Assembly: GCF_002563895.1 (NCBI RefSeq)
Contig: NZ_PDJB01000001.1
Span: 1,843,501-1,907,500, forward strand
Direction of reading: 5' to 3'
Origin: Pseudomonas lurida
Lineage (GTDB): Bacteria > Pseudomonadota > Gammaproteobacteria > Pseudomonadales > Pseudomonadaceae
Length of the DNA stretch: 64,000 nt
Shown here: positions 40,382-50,536 of the stretch, piece by piece
Numbering within the stretch: position 1 is the stretch's first letter
Layout of the letters: every line of letters begins with the position of its first letter
Notes under the pieces: model-generated
The model's database searches: none
What the model saw: the letters and a program-made list of their open reading frames with translations, nothing else
What the model was told of the DNA's origin: nothing
Made by a program: the position numbers and the translations under genes

Positions 40382-40384
40382 GTC

Positions 40385-41503
40385 ATGAAGGTATTGATCA
40401 CGGGGGCAAACGGTTTTGTCGGCAAAAACCTGGTTGCGCACCTGAGTGAGCGAAAGGATATAGAGGTTGTGCCCTTTACCCGGGAAAACACCCTCGCCCA
40501 ATTGCCTTCAATGGTGGCCGATACTGACTTTGTTTTTCACTTGGCCGGGGTCAATCGACCGCAGTCTCAGGACGAATTCAAGGTTGGCAACACGGACCTG
40601 ACATCCGCGCTTTGTGACGCCATCAAGGCGAGTGGCAAGCCTATACCCGTGTTATATACCTCCTCGATTCAGGCCGAGCGCGACAATCCCTATGGAGTCA
40701 GCAAGCGAGCTGCCGAGCAGCTATTGGAAGACTTGCACTTTAGTCACGGCTCCACGGTTCACGTACTGCGCTTGCCGAATGTGTTCGGAAAGTGGGCACG
40801 GCCTGATTACAACTCCGCTGTAGCGACTTTTTGCCACAACATCACGCGGGGATTACCGATTCAGATTAATGATCGACAAGCTGAAGTCAGCCTGGTCTAC
40901 ATCGATGATGTCATCGATTCTTTTATTGTGGCGATGGATGCTGGAGCCTCCATCGACGCGGTCAACGAAGTTAGCCCCGTGTACCGAGTGACGGTGGGGG
41001 AATTGGCGGATCAATTGCACGCATTCCACGAGAGTCGTGCCACGCTGATCAGTGAGCCCGTAGGTGCTGGACTGGTGCGTGCGCTGTATTCGACTTACGT
41101 GAGTTACTTACCTGTCGAGCAGTTCACCTATGAGGTTCCAAAGTATGGCGATCCGCGCGGCGTATTTGTCGAAATGCTGAAGACCAAGGACAGTGGGCAG
41201 TTTTCTTATTTCACTGCTCATCCTGGGATCACGCGCGGTGGACATTACCATCACAGTAAAACCGAGAAGTTCCTGGTCATCAAAGGCAATGCCTGCTTCC
41301 GCTTCCGCCATATTGTGTCGGGTGAATTCTATGAGTTGTTCACCCAGGGCGAGCAACCTCGCATAGTGGAAACAGTTCCAGGCTGGACTCACGATATTAC
41401 GAACGTCGGTGATGATGAGATGATTGTTATGCTGTGGGCTAACGAAATTTTTGATCGTGAACGTCCGGATACTTTTGCGTTACCGGTTGGGACTCACGCC
41501 TGA
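40385..41503 (+). CDS. wbjC: UDP-sugar reductase/epimerase with cupin domain (WbjC/FnlB/CapF)
   Basis: Second enzyme of UDP-L-FucNAc synthesis. The 372-aa protein has an N-terminal SDR domain (MKVLITGANGFVGKNLV, YGVSKRAAEQ) and a C-terminal cupin (TAHPGITRGGHYHHSKTEKFLVI, PGWTHDITNVGDDEMIVML), the two-domain layout of CapF, in which the cupin epimerises C3 and the SDR reduces C4. It starts 3 bases after wbjB. Confidence 0.92.
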   Translation: MKVLITGANGFVGKNLVAHLSERKDIEVVPFTRENTLAQLPSMVADTDFVFHLAGVNRPQSQDEFKVGNTDLTSALCDAIKASGKPIPVLYTSSIQAERDNPYGVSKRAAEQLLEDLHFSHGSTVHVLRLPNVFGKWARPDYNSAVATFCHNITRGLPIQINDRQAEVSLVYIDDVIDSFIVAMDAGASIDAVNEVSPVYRVTVGELADQLHAFHESRATLISEPVGAGLVRALYSTYVSYLPVEQFTYEVPKYGDPRGVFVEMLKTKDSGQFSYFTAHPGITRGGHYHHSKTEKFLVIKGNACFRFRHIVSGEFYELFTQGEQPRIVETVPGWTHDITNVGDDEMIVMLWANEIFDRERPDTFALPVGTHA

Positions 41504-41559
41504 GCCTAATGCAAGCCGGGGCAAATCCCTACGCTTATGATTCTGGAAAGAGTGTTGAA

Positions 41560-42690
41560 ATGAAAAAGTTGAAAGTGGTCACCGTCGTAGGCACTCGTCC
41601 GGAAATTATCCGTTTGTCACGGGTCATGGCAGCGCTGGACAAGCATTGTGAGCATGTCCTGGTGCATACCGGACAGAATTACGATTACGAGCTGAACGAG
41701 ATCTTCTTTCTGGATCTCGGCATCCGCAAGCCCGATCATTTCCTCAATGCAGCAGGTGCCAGCGGGGCGCAAACCATCGGTAATGTGATCATCGCTGTGG
41801 ATCGCGTACTTGAACAAGAAGCGCCAGAGGCATTGCTGGTACTGGGTGATACCAACAGTTGCATGGCAGTCATTCCGGCCAAGCGTCGCAAGATCCCTAC
41901 CTTCCATATGGAAGCTGGTAACCGCTGCTTTGATATGCGCGTGCCGGAAGAAATCAATCGCCGCATTGTCGACCATACGGCAGACATCAATCTCACCTAC
42001 AGCACTATCGCGCGTGATTACCTTTTGCGTGAAGGCTTGCTGCCTGACATGGTCATTAAGACCGGTAGCCCGATGTTTGAGGTGCTCAATTACTACCGTG
42101 AGGGGATTGAGGCTTCAGACGTAGTAGCGCGTCTCGGTTTGGAAGCGGGCAAGTTCTTCGTCGTCAGCGCTCACCGTGAAGAGAATATCGACTCTGACAA
42201 GAACTTCCTCAAACTCGTCGAAGTATTGAATACCGTTGCTGCCCACTACGATCTCCCGGTAATCGTGACAACGCATCCGCGCACCCAGAAGCGTGTAGAT
42301 GCAATGGGCGTGACGTTTCACAAAAATGTGCAGCTGCTCAAGCCCCTGGGTTTCAAGGATTATAACAAGCTTCAGTTGACTTCTAAGGCCGTGCTGTCCG
42401 ATAGCGGGACAATCAATGAGGAGTCGTCCATCCTTAACTTTCCTGCGCTGAATATGCGTGAAGCGCATGAGCGTCCGGAAGGTATGGAAGAGGCTGCAGT
42501 GATGATGGTCGGCCTGGAAGTCGAACGTGTCATGCAAGGCCTTGAACTGCTGGAATGCCAGGCGGTTGGTGAAGAACGTACACTGCGACTTGTCACGGAT
42601 TACAGCATGCCGAATGTAGCCGAGAAAGTTGTGAGGATCATCCACAGCTATCGCGATTACGTCATGCGCAATGTATGGAAGCAATACTGA
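41560..42690 (+). CDS. wbjD: UDP-GlcNAc 2-epimerase family enzyme (WbjD/FnlC/CapG)
   Basis: Final C2 epimerisation to UDP-L-FucNAc. A 376-aa GT-B-fold epimerase with VVGTRPEIIRLSRVM, GQNYDYELNEIFF, FHMEAGNRCFDMRVPEEINRRIVDH and SDSGTINEESSILNFPALNMR. ATG 41560 gives the family start; an ATG at 41509 is possible. The TGA is directly followed by the TTG start of the next gene. Confidence 0.92.
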   Translation: MKKLKVVTVVGTRPEIIRLSRVMAALDKHCEHVLVHTGQNYDYELNEIFFLDLGIRKPDHFLNAAGASGAQTIGNVIIAVDRVLEQEAPEALLVLGDTNSCMAVIPAKRRKIPTFHMEAGNRCFDMRVPEEINRRIVDHTADINLTYSTIARDYLLREGLLPDMVIKTGSPMFEVLNYYREGIEASDVVARLGLEAGKFFVVSAHREENIDSDKNFLKLVEVLNTVAAHYDLPVIVTTHPRTQKRVDAMGVTFHKNVQLLKPLGFKDYNKLQLTSKAVLSDSGTINEESSILNFPALNMREAHERPEGMEEAAVMMVGLEVERVMQGLELLECQAVGEERTLRLVTDYSMPNVAEKVVRIIHSYRDYVMRNVWKQY

Positions 42691-43959
42691 TTGAATAGCA
42701 TCGCCCAGGAAAAACCGCTCAAGATTCTGGTAGTTACCCAGTATTTTTGGCCAGAGAACATGCGTATCAACAACATGGTCGAAGGCTTTGTCGCCAAAGG
42801 CCACGAAGTGACTGTGTTGACGGGATTGCCCAACTACCCGGAAGGGCAGGTGTATGCAGACTTTTTACAGGATCCCGCACGTTTCTCACATTATCAGGGC
42901 GCAAACGTCATCCGCGTTCCGATGTTGGCAAGGGGCAAGCGCAGCATAACGCTGGGTTTGAATTACCTTTCATTTTTTACCAGCGCATCGACGATCGGCA
43001 GCTACAAGTTACGTGGTCAGTCGTTCGATTCGATCTTTGTCTACGCCGTGTCCCCGATCATGGCCGCGATCCCTGCGATCGTGATTGGCCGTTTAAAAAA
43101 AGCGCCAGTGTTTGTTTGGGTCCTTGATTTGTGGCCTGAAACCCTGAGTGCAGTCGGGATTATCAAGCATCCGAAACTGCTTGGACTCGTAGGAAAAATG
43201 GTTTCCTGGATCTATAACCGGACCGACTATCTGCTGTTGCAATCACGCTCTTTTGACGAGAATGTCAGAAAGTACTGTACCCGTTCAATATCAAGCGACC
43301 GGCTGGTGTACTTTCCCAGCTGGGCTGAAGATGACTTTTCCGGTGATGTGAGTGGCGCTTCTGATCTGCTCCAAAGCGACGATTCAGTCTTTACTATAGT
43401 GTTCGCCGGCAACCTGGGGGAGGCTCAGGATTTTCCAGCGATCCTGCAAGCAGCCAAGACGCTTGAGCCAGACTTGCCCGTGCGCTGGGTGATCGTCGGC
43501 GATGGTCGGGCCAGTGATTGGTTGAAGGCGCATGTAACGGAACATCAGTTGGACAACGTCTTTTTGTTGGGACGGCATCCCCTGGAAAAGATGCCGGCAC
43601 TCTTCGCCGTTGCTGACGCCTTGCTGGTTTCGCTCAAGACCAATGAAGTATTCGAAAAGACCATTCCAGGTAAGGTTCAGGCTTATCTGGCATCGGGCAA
43701 GCCGATTATCGCGATGATTGATGGTGAAGCTGCCAGAGTTGTCGTTGAGTCAGGGGCCGGCATGGCATGTGGCTCTGGCGATGCATCGGGACTGGCAGAC
43801 ATCGTGCGTACGATGGGAAGTTTGTCGGCGCCAGAACTCGAAAAAATGGGGCGCTCGGGTCGCGACTATTATCTTGAACATTTTTCCAAAGTGACCTTGT
43901 TTGATCGCCTTGAGGCGCTGTTCAGAAGGGCCACCCTGAGGCACAGAGATCGTCGATGA
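42691..43959 (+). CDS. wbjE: GT4 glycosyltransferase, WbuB/WbjE-like (probable L-FucNAc transferase)
   Basis: A 422-aa GT-B glycosyltransferase of family 4. The N-terminus KILVVTQYFWPENMRINNMVEGFVAKGHEVTVLTGLPNYPEG resembles E. coli WbuB, an L-FucNAc transferase; the nucleotide-binding half has VFAGNLGEAQDFPAILQAA and the E-x7-E region. Neighbouring wbjBCD make its presumed donor. The start is TTG with GGAAG upstream. Confidence 0.8.
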   Translation: MNSIAQEKPLKILVVTQYFWPENMRINNMVEGFVAKGHEVTVLTGLPNYPEGQVYADFLQDPARFSHYQGANVIRVPMLARGKRSITLGLNYLSFFTSASTIGSYKLRGQSFDSIFVYAVSPIMAAIPAIVIGRLKKAPVFVWVLDLWPETLSAVGIIKHPKLLGLVGKMVSWIYNRTDYLLLQSRSFDENVRKYCTRSISSDRLVYFPSWAEDDFSGDVSGASDLLQSDDSVFTIVFAGNLGEAQDFPAILQAAKTLEPDLPVRWVIVGDGRASDWLKAHVTEHQLDNVFLLGRHPLEKMPALFAVADALLVSLKTNEVFEKTIPGKVQAYLASGKPIIAMIDGEAARVVVESGAGMACGSGDASGLADIVRTMGSLSAPELEKMGRSGRDYYLEHFSKVTLFDRLEALFRRATLRHRDRR

Positions 43960-44918
43960 AAAAAGTATTATTGACTGGCGCTTCAGGCTTTGTCGGGCGG
44001 GCGGTACTGGATAGGCTGAGACAGGATTCTCAGTTTGAATCCGTGATTGCAGTGCGTAAGGCATGGCTTGAGGTACCAGAAAAAGTACGGCTGGTTGAGG
44101 TCAGTTCAATCGACGCGTTTACCGACTGGAAAGAGGCTGTAGCCGGATGTGCGGTCGTCATTCACTGCGCGGCGCGTGTGCACGTGATGAGCGATACCAG
44201 CGCAGATCCATTGGCCGAGTTTCGCAAAGTCAATGTTGAAGGTACGTTGCGGCTCGCCAGGCAGGCCGCTGAGGCTGGGGTAAAACGGTTTGTATTCGTC
44301 AGCTCCATCAAGGTCAATGGCGAGGCCACAGCCCTAGGTGCGCCCTATACGGCTGACGCAGAGCCTGCCCCAGCAGATCCCTACGGCATTTCCAAAATGG
44401 AGGCCGAACAGGCTTTACGGCTGTTAGCCGCTCAGACGGGTATGGACGTTGTTATTATTCGGCCAACACTGGTCTACGGACCAGGAGTGAAAGCCAATTT
44501 TCTCAGTATGATGCGCTGGTTGGATAAAGGCGTTCCTTTGCCATTTGGCGCCATTCATAACCAGCGTAGTTTTGTTGCCTTGGATAACCTTGTAGACCTC
44601 ATTGTGACATGTGTGGAACATCCATCGGCTGCGAACGAGACTTTCTTGGTGAGTGACGGTGAGGATCTTTCAACCACTCAATTGCTGCGAAGAATGGCCA
44701 CGGCATTAGGGGTCCCTGCTCGCTTGCTACCTTTTCCGGCATGGTTGTTGGAGTCTGGCGCATCGCTGCTGGGTCGCAAAGCGTTATCCCAGCGCCTATG
44801 TGGTTCACTACAGGTAGATATTAGTAAAACTCAAAAACTTTTGGGTTGGATACCCCCTGTTAATGTTGATCAAGCTCTCTCGCAGGTCGCCCAGCACTTT
44901 ATTGGCTTTAAAAAGTGA
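43956..44918 (+). CDS. wbjF: NAD-dependent 4-reductase/epimerase (WbjF/WbpV-like)
   Basis: A 320-aa extended SDR with LLTGASGFVGRAVL, HCAARVHVMSD, SSIKVNGE and the catalytic YGISK. Relatives WbpV, WbpK and WbjF reduce the 4-keto sugar made by WbpM to UDP-D-QuiNAc or UDP-D-FucNAc, the first sugar placed by WbpL. It overlaps the preceding gene by four bases. Confidence 0.82.
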   Translation: MKKVLLTGASGFVGRAVLDRLRQDSQFESVIAVRKAWLEVPEKVRLVEVSSIDAFTDWKEAVAGCAVVIHCAARVHVMSDTSADPLAEFRKVNVEGTLRLARQAAEAGVKRFVFVSSIKVNGEATALGAPYTADAEPAPADPYGISKMEAEQALRLLAAQTGMDVVIIRPTLVYGPGVKANFLSMMRWLDKGVPLPFGAIHNQRSFVALDNLVDLIVTCVEHPSAANETFLVSDGEDLSTTQLLRRMATALGVPARLLPFPAWLLESGASLLGRKALSQRLCGSLQVDISKTQKLLGWIPPVNVDQALSQVAQHFIGFKK

Positions 44919-45029
44919 CAACTTGCCGGAGGTGCTCAGGTACTCGTCGAGTACTTTATCAGCTTGAACTGGCACATTGATGGTTGCTAGGTCTTACTGA
45001 CTGCATTCTATTTCAGGATCTGAATTTAA

Positions 45030-46046
45030 ATGACCATCTTTTTGGTGTTCGCAGCTGTGCTTGTAGTATCGCTACTTTCGACTCGGGTACTACGCAGATA
45101 TGCGTTGGCTCAGAGTCTGATGGACATACCCAATGGCCGCAGTTCGCACTCTGTGCCTACTCCACGTGGCGGTGGCCTAGCTATAGTGTTGACGTATCTG
45201 GCAGCGTTGGGGTTTATGGCATCCGCCGGACTGATCAGTGGAATCGCCACATGGCCTGTGCTGGGTAGCGGAGCATTGATCGCCTTGGTTGGTTTTCTAG
45301 ATGATCACGGGCATATCGCTGCGCGCTGGCGCTTGTTGGCACATTTTTGCGCGGCTGCGTGGGCACTTTTGTGGATAGGAGGTCTACCTACCCTCCCTCT
45401 GGCGGGATATGAAGTGAGTCTCGGTTGGCTCGGGCATTTACTCGCGGCCATGTACCTTGTCTGGGTTCTGAATCTCTATAACTTCATGGATGGAATCGAT
45501 GGGATAGCCAGTATTGAGGCGGTATGTGTCTGTCTTGGGGCTAGCCTAGTGTATTGGCTAACTGGCCATAATGAGCTCATCTTGGCACCTATACTGCTGG
45601 CGAGCGCAGTGCTAGGTTTCCTGTATTGGAATTTTCCACCTGCGCGTATTTTTATGGGGGATGCAGGAAGCGGTTTTCTTGGGATCGTAATCGGCGTGCT
45701 TTCTCTGCAGGCAGCTTGGGTTGCCGGTGAGTTACTTTGGGTGTGGCTCATTTTACTCGGTGTATTTATCGTTGACGCAACCTTTACCCTCGGACGGCGC
45801 CTGTTGCGCGGAGACAAGGTCTATGAAGCGCATCGCAGTCACGCCTATCAGTACGCATCTCGGAAGGCCGGACGCCATATGCCTGTCACTCTGGGTGTGA
45901 TGGCAATCAACATTTTTTGGTTAATTCCAATTGGTATCTGCGTCGGATTGGGTTTTGATGGTTTGTTTGGCGTGGTCTTGGCTTATGTTCCGCTGGTATT
46001 ACTGGCTGTAAAATTTCACGCAGGTGAGTTAGAGAAAACGAAATAA
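45030..46046 (+). CDS. wbpL: Undecaprenyl-phosphate N-acetylaminosugar-1-phosphate transferase (WbpL)
   Basis: A 338-aa membrane enzyme of the MraY/WecA family with about 10 helices. Key motifs are MDIPNGRSSHSVPTPRGGG, LIALVGFLDDHG, NLYNFMDGIDGIAS, RIFMGDAGSGFLG and an HRSHAYQ loop. WbpL starts the O-antigen unit by moving D-FucNAc- or D-QuiNAc-1-P onto undecaprenyl phosphate at the cytoplasmic face. Confidence 0.9.
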   Translation: MTIFLVFAAVLVVSLLSTRVLRRYALAQSLMDIPNGRSSHSVPTPRGGGLAIVLTYLAALGFMASAGLISGIATWPVLGSGALIALVGFLDDHGHIAARWRLLAHFCAAAWALLWIGGLPTLPLAGYEVSLGWLGHLLAAMYLVWVLNLYNFMDGIDGIASIEAVCVCLGASLVYWLTGHNELILAPILLASAVLGFLYWNFPPARIFMGDAGSGFLGIVIGVLSLQAAWVAGELLWVWLILLGVFIVDATFTLGRRLLRGDKVYEAHRSHAYQYASRKAGRHMPVTLGVMAINIFWLIPIGICVGLGFDGLFGVVLAYVPLVLLAVKFHAGELEKTK

Positions 46047-46136
46047 TAAGTTGACGTTTTTTGAAAATGATGTGGTAAATATAGGTGATGGCCGCGTTTA
46101 GCTGCGGTACTAAGGACCGAGGTATAAATAGGGTTT

Positions 46137-48131
46137 ATGGATAGTTTACGCACGCGTTTGTTGGGTTTGCCGCGTAGGCAAAAACGCTTCTTGCAAGTCG
46201 TCACTGACATTGTGCTTGTCTGGGTAGCGCTCTGGCTGGCGTTTGTCGTTCGACTGGGTTTTGATGATCTTAACAATCCGTTTGTAGTCCATGTGTGGCT
46301 GTTCCTTAGTGCGCCAGTGATCGCTATACCTCTGTTCATCAATTTTGGTATGTATCGCGCTGTTATGCGGTATTTCGGTAATGACGCACTGATTGCGATC
46401 ATCAAGGCTGTTAGTCTTTCAGCCCTATTATTAGCTTTGGTAGTTTACCTTTACAGTAACCACCAAACAGTTGTTCCCCGTTCTATCGTATTCAACTACT
46501 GGTGGCTGAGCCTGGTCATCATTGGTGGCCTGCGTTTGGGTATGCGTCAATACTTTCTTGGAGATTGGTTTGCGGCTGCCCAGCATGTTCCCTTCACAAA
46601 TCGAGACGATGGGTTACCAAAAGTCGTCATCTATGGCGCTGGTGCAGCGGGGAATCAACTGGTTGCTGCCTTGCGCCTTGGTAAGCAGATGCGCCCAGTG
46701 GCTTTCATTGATGATGACTGTAGCATTGCGGATCGCGTCATCTCCGGTCTACAGGTTTATAAACCAAAACATATCCAGCGCATGATTAACGAAACCGGCG
46801 CGGAACAGCTGTTACTCGCGATTCCTTCCTCCTCACGTGCTCGGCGCAGGGAGATACTTGGCTACCTAGAAGGATATCCGCTGCATGTACGCAGCGTTCC
46901 AGGGTTTATGGACTTGGCGAGCGGCCGGGTCAAAGTCGACGATATTCAGGAGGTTGATGTCGCCGACCTGCTGGGTCGAGATGCCGTGCCGGCGCAGGAT
47001 GAGCTCCTAGAACGATGCATCAAGAGCCGCGTCGTGCTCGTGACCGGCGCGGGTGGTTCGATTGGTTCAGAACTCTGCCGTCAGATACTAACACTACAGC
47101 CCACCCATCTTTTGCTTTTTGACCATGGTGAATACAACCTCTACTGCGTCTTGTCAGAACTCGAGCAGCGTATTGAGTCAGATGCATTGAGTGTAAAACT
47201 ACTGCCTATCCTTGGTTCGGTACGGTATCAGGATAGGTTGTTGGAGGTCATGAAGACTTGGTCCGTTGATACTGTGTACCACGCAGCTGCGTATAAACAT
47301 GTTCCTATGGTGGAGCACAATATCGCCGAAGGTATTCTCAATAATGTGATAGGCACTCTCAATACTGCGCAGGCAGCTGTTCAGGCTGGGGTGGAGAACT
47401 TCGTACTTATTTCAACTGATAAGGCTGTGCGACCGACCAATGTGATGGGCAGTACCAAACGGCTTGCAGAGTTAGTACTACAAGGTTTGAGCAGAGAACT
47501 AGCTCCGGTTCTATTTGGTGATACATCGAATGTCTCGCACGTAAATAAAACACGCTTTACGATGGTTCGTTTTGGCAATGTGCTTGGGTCTTCAGGGTCG
47601 GTCATCCCCTTGTTCCACAAACAGATCCAGGCAGGGGGGCCTTTGACAGTGACCCATCCGAAAATCACACGTTATTTCATGACCATTCCTGAAGCAGCCC
47701 AGTTGGTCATTCAAGCTGGTTCGATGGGACAGGGTGGAGACGTTTTCGTGCTCGACATGGGCGAGCCCGTGAAAATTGTTGAGCTTGCTGAAAAGATGAT
47801 TCATCTTTCTGGATTGAGTATCCGTTCGGATAAGAATCCGCATGGGGATATTCTGATAAATTTCAGTGGACTGCGTCCGGGTGAGAAGCTATATGAAGAA
47901 CTGTTGATTGGCGATAATGTAGCCTCTACCAGTCACCCGATGATCATGCGTGCCAGTGAGGAGTTTCTGGGATGGGAGATTCTCAAGGTGAGGTTGCAGA
48001 ATTTATTGGATGCCGTTGAAAAAGGCGATTACGCGCTCGTAAGACAGTTGTTGAAGGAGACTGTGAGTGGTTACAGCCCCGAAGGTGATATCGTCGACTG
48101 GATGCACATTCAGCGCCACCGCGAAGTTTAG
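46137..48131 (+). CDS. wbpM: UDP-GlcNAc 4,6-dehydratase WbpM, membrane-bound
   Basis: A 664-aa protein with four N-terminal helices, a first nucleotide-binding domain (VVIYGAGAAGNQLVAALR) and a C-terminal dehydratase (VTGAGGSIGSELCRQIL, YHAAAYKHVPMVE, STDKAVRPTNVMGSTKRLAE with Met in place of Tyr). It makes UDP-4-keto-6-deoxy-GlcNAc for D-QuiNAc/D-FucNAc. WbpM usually closes Pseudomonas O-antigen loci; here it ends the plus operon facing the oppositely directed polymerase gene. No terminator is clear after it. Confidence 0.95.
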   Translation: MDSLRTRLLGLPRRQKRFLQVVTDIVLVWVALWLAFVVRLGFDDLNNPFVVHVWLFLSAPVIAIPLFINFGMYRAVMRYFGNDALIAIIKAVSLSALLLALVVYLYSNHQTVVPRSIVFNYWWLSLVIIGGLRLGMRQYFLGDWFAAAQHVPFTNRDDGLPKVVIYGAGAAGNQLVAALRLGKQMRPVAFIDDDCSIADRVISGLQVYKPKHIQRMINETGAEQLLLAIPSSSRARRREILGYLEGYPLHVRSVPGFMDLASGRVKVDDIQEVDVADLLGRDAVPAQDELLERCIKSRVVLVTGAGGSIGSELCRQILTLQPTHLLLFDHGEYNLYCVLSELEQRIESDALSVKLLPILGSVRYQDRLLEVMKTWSVDTVYHAAAYKHVPMVEHNIAEGILNNVIGTLNTAQAAVQAGVENFVLISTDKAVRPTNVMGSTKRLAELVLQGLSRELAPVLFGDTSNVSHVNKTRFTMVRFGNVLGSSGSVIPLFHKQIQAGGPLTVTHPKITRYFMTIPEAAQLVIQAGSMGQGGDVFVLDMGEPVKIVELAEKMIHLSGLSIRSDKNPHGDILINFSGLRPGEKLYEELLIGDNVASTSHPMIMRASEEFLGWEILKVRLQNLLDAVEKGDYALVRQLLKETVSGYSPEGDIVDWMHIQRHREV

Positions 48132-48195
48132 GATTGAAATCCTGCGCCGGGCTTAGTTGGCGGGATTGACATCTTCTAGCTGGCTTGGCGGGCTT

Positions 48196-49317
48196 TTAAA
48201 GTATAGTCCTGTACGGTGACATTGCTTCTTGTGCAGCATATAAAGATACTACAAATGACACTGCTGCTATTACCAGATGTAGAAAGAATATAATCCGATA
48301 CCTTCCTGTGCTCGAATAGTAAAAAGATGAAAGCGCGCATGCGAATAAAACCGATGCGACATTGAAGGTGCGAGTCCACAATGCAAAGTTGTTTGGGAAT
48401 AATATTATAAATGTCGCTGATAGTAGTAGCGATGTTATAGAAAGCTTCACTACGAAGTTTTCTTTTTTATTCATTGTTGCTTTGGGGGTTTTGTTTTTTT
48501 CTATGCGTTCTAACCAGCTCAGGTTAAAAGCGCAAAAGGCTATATATAATCCAAATAGGTAAGTTTTTGTACTGGATGCAAAATCCCATACCGCATATTC
48601 CATCAGTTTCGAAGCGAACGATGAAGGAAGGATGGTCGAGAGTATTTCATAAGGATTTGAGCCAAAATGTATTGCTATGAAAATTATCAATATACTAGCG
48701 GACCATGTGTATATATATCGGTAGGTGTCGCGTACAAAAAATGAACAGAAAAAAATAAATAGATACAGTAGTGCGGAAATCTGGAAGCAGACACATAAGG
48801 CAAGCGCTAAAATCATTAGTTTCTTGTTCGAAAATTTCAGGTGTATCCATAGAGCAATAAAAAACAAACCTACAGCTATTGATTGGCGTACTGTTGAAAA
48901 GTGCATGTATATAAAATTATATGATATATAGATGGCAAAAATAAAAATTCTATTTCCAGGAAAAAAACTCGAGAGCAGATATGTGCTCAGTGCACAAAAT
49001 AGTGAGGCAGTCAAAAATACAATTTCTACTCCTCCGCCGAGATATTTGATGAGGTAGTTTAATAGAAAGTAACCGAACTCAAAGGCCAGCTTATAGTTGT
49101 TACTCAAATAGGAGGTGTAAAGGCCTTGCTCGACTGAAATTGAGTCAAAGTAATCGGAATATTGTGGCCAATCCATACCCGTTTCATATCTGATGCCACC
49201 AATAATGCCTACTAGAATATAAAGTAATAGCGTCAAAGGCAGATCGCGACGGAGTGTGAAAAAGCGCAATATAGCAATATAAAAAATGATCAGATAGCCG
49301 AGCAAGTAAATAATCAA
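48196..49317 (-). CDS. EpsG/Wzy-like O-antigen polymerase
   Basis: A 373-aa integral membrane protein with about 10-11 helices. The early motif GGIRYETGMDWPQYSDYFD and the later STVRQSIAVGLFFIALW are those of the EpsG family, whose members polymerise repeat units in the periplasm. It is the only polymerase candidate in the window. The start is TTG at 49317, two bases after the preceding stop, with GGAAA upstream. The sequence is visibly AT-rich compared with the core genes. Confidence 0.72.
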   Translation of the reverse strand: MIIYLLGYLIIFYIAILRFFTLRRDLPLTLLLYILVGIIGGIRYETGMDWPQYSDYFDSISVEQGLYTSYLSNNYKLAFEFGYFLLNYLIKYLGGGVEIVFLTASLFCALSTYLLSSFFPGNRIFIFAIYISYNFIYMHFSTVRQSIAVGLFFIALWIHLKFSNKKLMILALALCVCFQISALLYLFIFFCSFFVRDTYRYIYTWSASILIIFIAIHFGSNPYEILSTILPSSFASKLMEYAVWDFASSTKTYLFGLYIAFCAFNLSWLERIEKNKTPKATMNKKENFVVKLSITSLLLSATFIILFPNNFALWTRTFNVASVLFACALSSFYYSSTGRYRIIFFLHLVIAAVSFVVSLYAAQEAMSPYRTIL

Positions 49318-49318
49318 T

Positions 49319-50536
49319 TTACAGTTTCCAAAGCTTTTTATTCAATCTGAAGCTGGATAGGTAAACGAATAGTCTTGATAAGTTCATGAATCGATTCGGG
49401 CCAATTGCATATAGTATGACCTTGAGTACTGAGTTAATTAAGTTTAATTTGCCTGCGTGAGCTTTAGCGTCTTCAAAGCCGGCAGGTTTGTATCGGCCGG
49501 TCGCTTCAAACAAGTAGTTTTTCTTGGCGAATTGGTAAACTGGACCTTTCGAGTCAAATGGATCATGACCAGATGGGAATTCATCAAGCGTGCTGGCATA
49601 AGCACGTCTCAACGTAGGTGAAATGTATTTACCATCGCTCATGTAGTCAAAGGCATAAGGTGTAGTTGCTGGTATGAATGAGAAATGTGAGAGCCGTTCT
49701 TTGTAGTAAAGGCTGACCTCTAGCAAATCCTGCCTTTTCTGGTCCCTTCCGGAAAACGCACGTTTGCTCAAAAGCTCAGGGTTCTCTTCATCAAATGAAC
49801 TGAAGTGAAAGAAGACAAGTGGGAATTTCTTGTTGACGTCATACCCACCTTGGCCATCTGAGGTCAGTGTCCGTTCGTGGCTATTCCAAAAGGCAACGTT
49901 GTAACCAAGGTTGAAGGACACATGCAACGTAGGGAAGAAGCACGGGGCAATACTTACCCATTTTTGATCGGTAGAAAGTCCAAACTGAGTTTCAAAATAA
50001 CAGTGCTCAAGGCAGCGTTCATTCCACCAGTGTAGAAAACGTCTGGCTTCCGACGTACTGGAAACTGCGTAGAAACCCAAGTTGAAAGAGCCAAAGCGCA
50101 GCATGCCAATATCACCTTCAACATGCGGAGTGACATAGTGTGGCGTCAGAATGATATCGTGAGTGCCGAGTTTTTCCCATATCCCATCGAGGCGGCTGAA
50201 TACGCAGGTATCTGGATCCAAGAATATAATATTATCGTGTTGCTCAAGCAGCTTTAAAGTAATCCAAGGCTTAAGGCTTGTGCTGAATTCTACAATGTCA
50301 TATTTGAACGCGTATTGTCGGACGTTTGCCAACCCAATTTCTTCAACCCAATAGAATTCTGCTAGGTCGGTTGGCAGATCTATTTCCACTTTGCGATCAA
50401 AAATATAAATTTTCAGCTTCGGTTGATCAAACTTAACCAGAGACTCTGCCAGCACCAGCGCTTTAGGCAGGTAAGCCAAATTGCAAACGGTGAAAATGGC
50501 TGAGCGCTCGCCGGTCCTACCTTCGTTATCAGTCAC
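49319..50536 (-). CDS. Putative glycosyltransferase (GT-A type, DxD)
   Basis: A 405-aa protein with a GT-A-like N-terminal half: SAIFTVCNLAYLPKALVLAESL, then IIFLDPDTCVF with a DPD motif like the metal-binding DxD of GT8-like enzymes, FGSFNLGFYAV and STDQKWVSIAP. The last 150 residues match nothing I know. It overlaps the upstream GT2 gene by eight bases, so it is part of the O-antigen operon and probably adds a sugar of the repeat unit. Confidence 0.65.
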   Translation of the reverse strand: MTDNEGRTGERSAIFTVCNLAYLPKALVLAESLVKFDQPKLKIYIFDRKVEIDLPTDLAEFYWVEEIGLANVRQYAFKYDIVEFSTSLKPWITLKLLEQHDNIIFLDPDTCVFSRLDGIWEKLGTHDIILTPHYVTPHVEGDIGMLRFGSFNLGFYAVSSTSEARRFLHWWNERCLEHCYFETQFGLSTDQKWVSIAPCFFPTLHVSFNLGYNVAFWNSHERTLTSDGQGGYDVNKKFPLVFFHFSSFDEENPELLSKRAFSGRDQKRQDLLEVSLYYKERLSHFSFIPATTPYAFDYMSDGKYISPTLRRAYASTLDEFPSGHDPFDSKGPVYQFAKKNYLFEATGRYKPAGFEDAKAHAGKLNLINSVLKVILYAIGPNRFMNLSRLFVYLSSFRLNKKLWKL

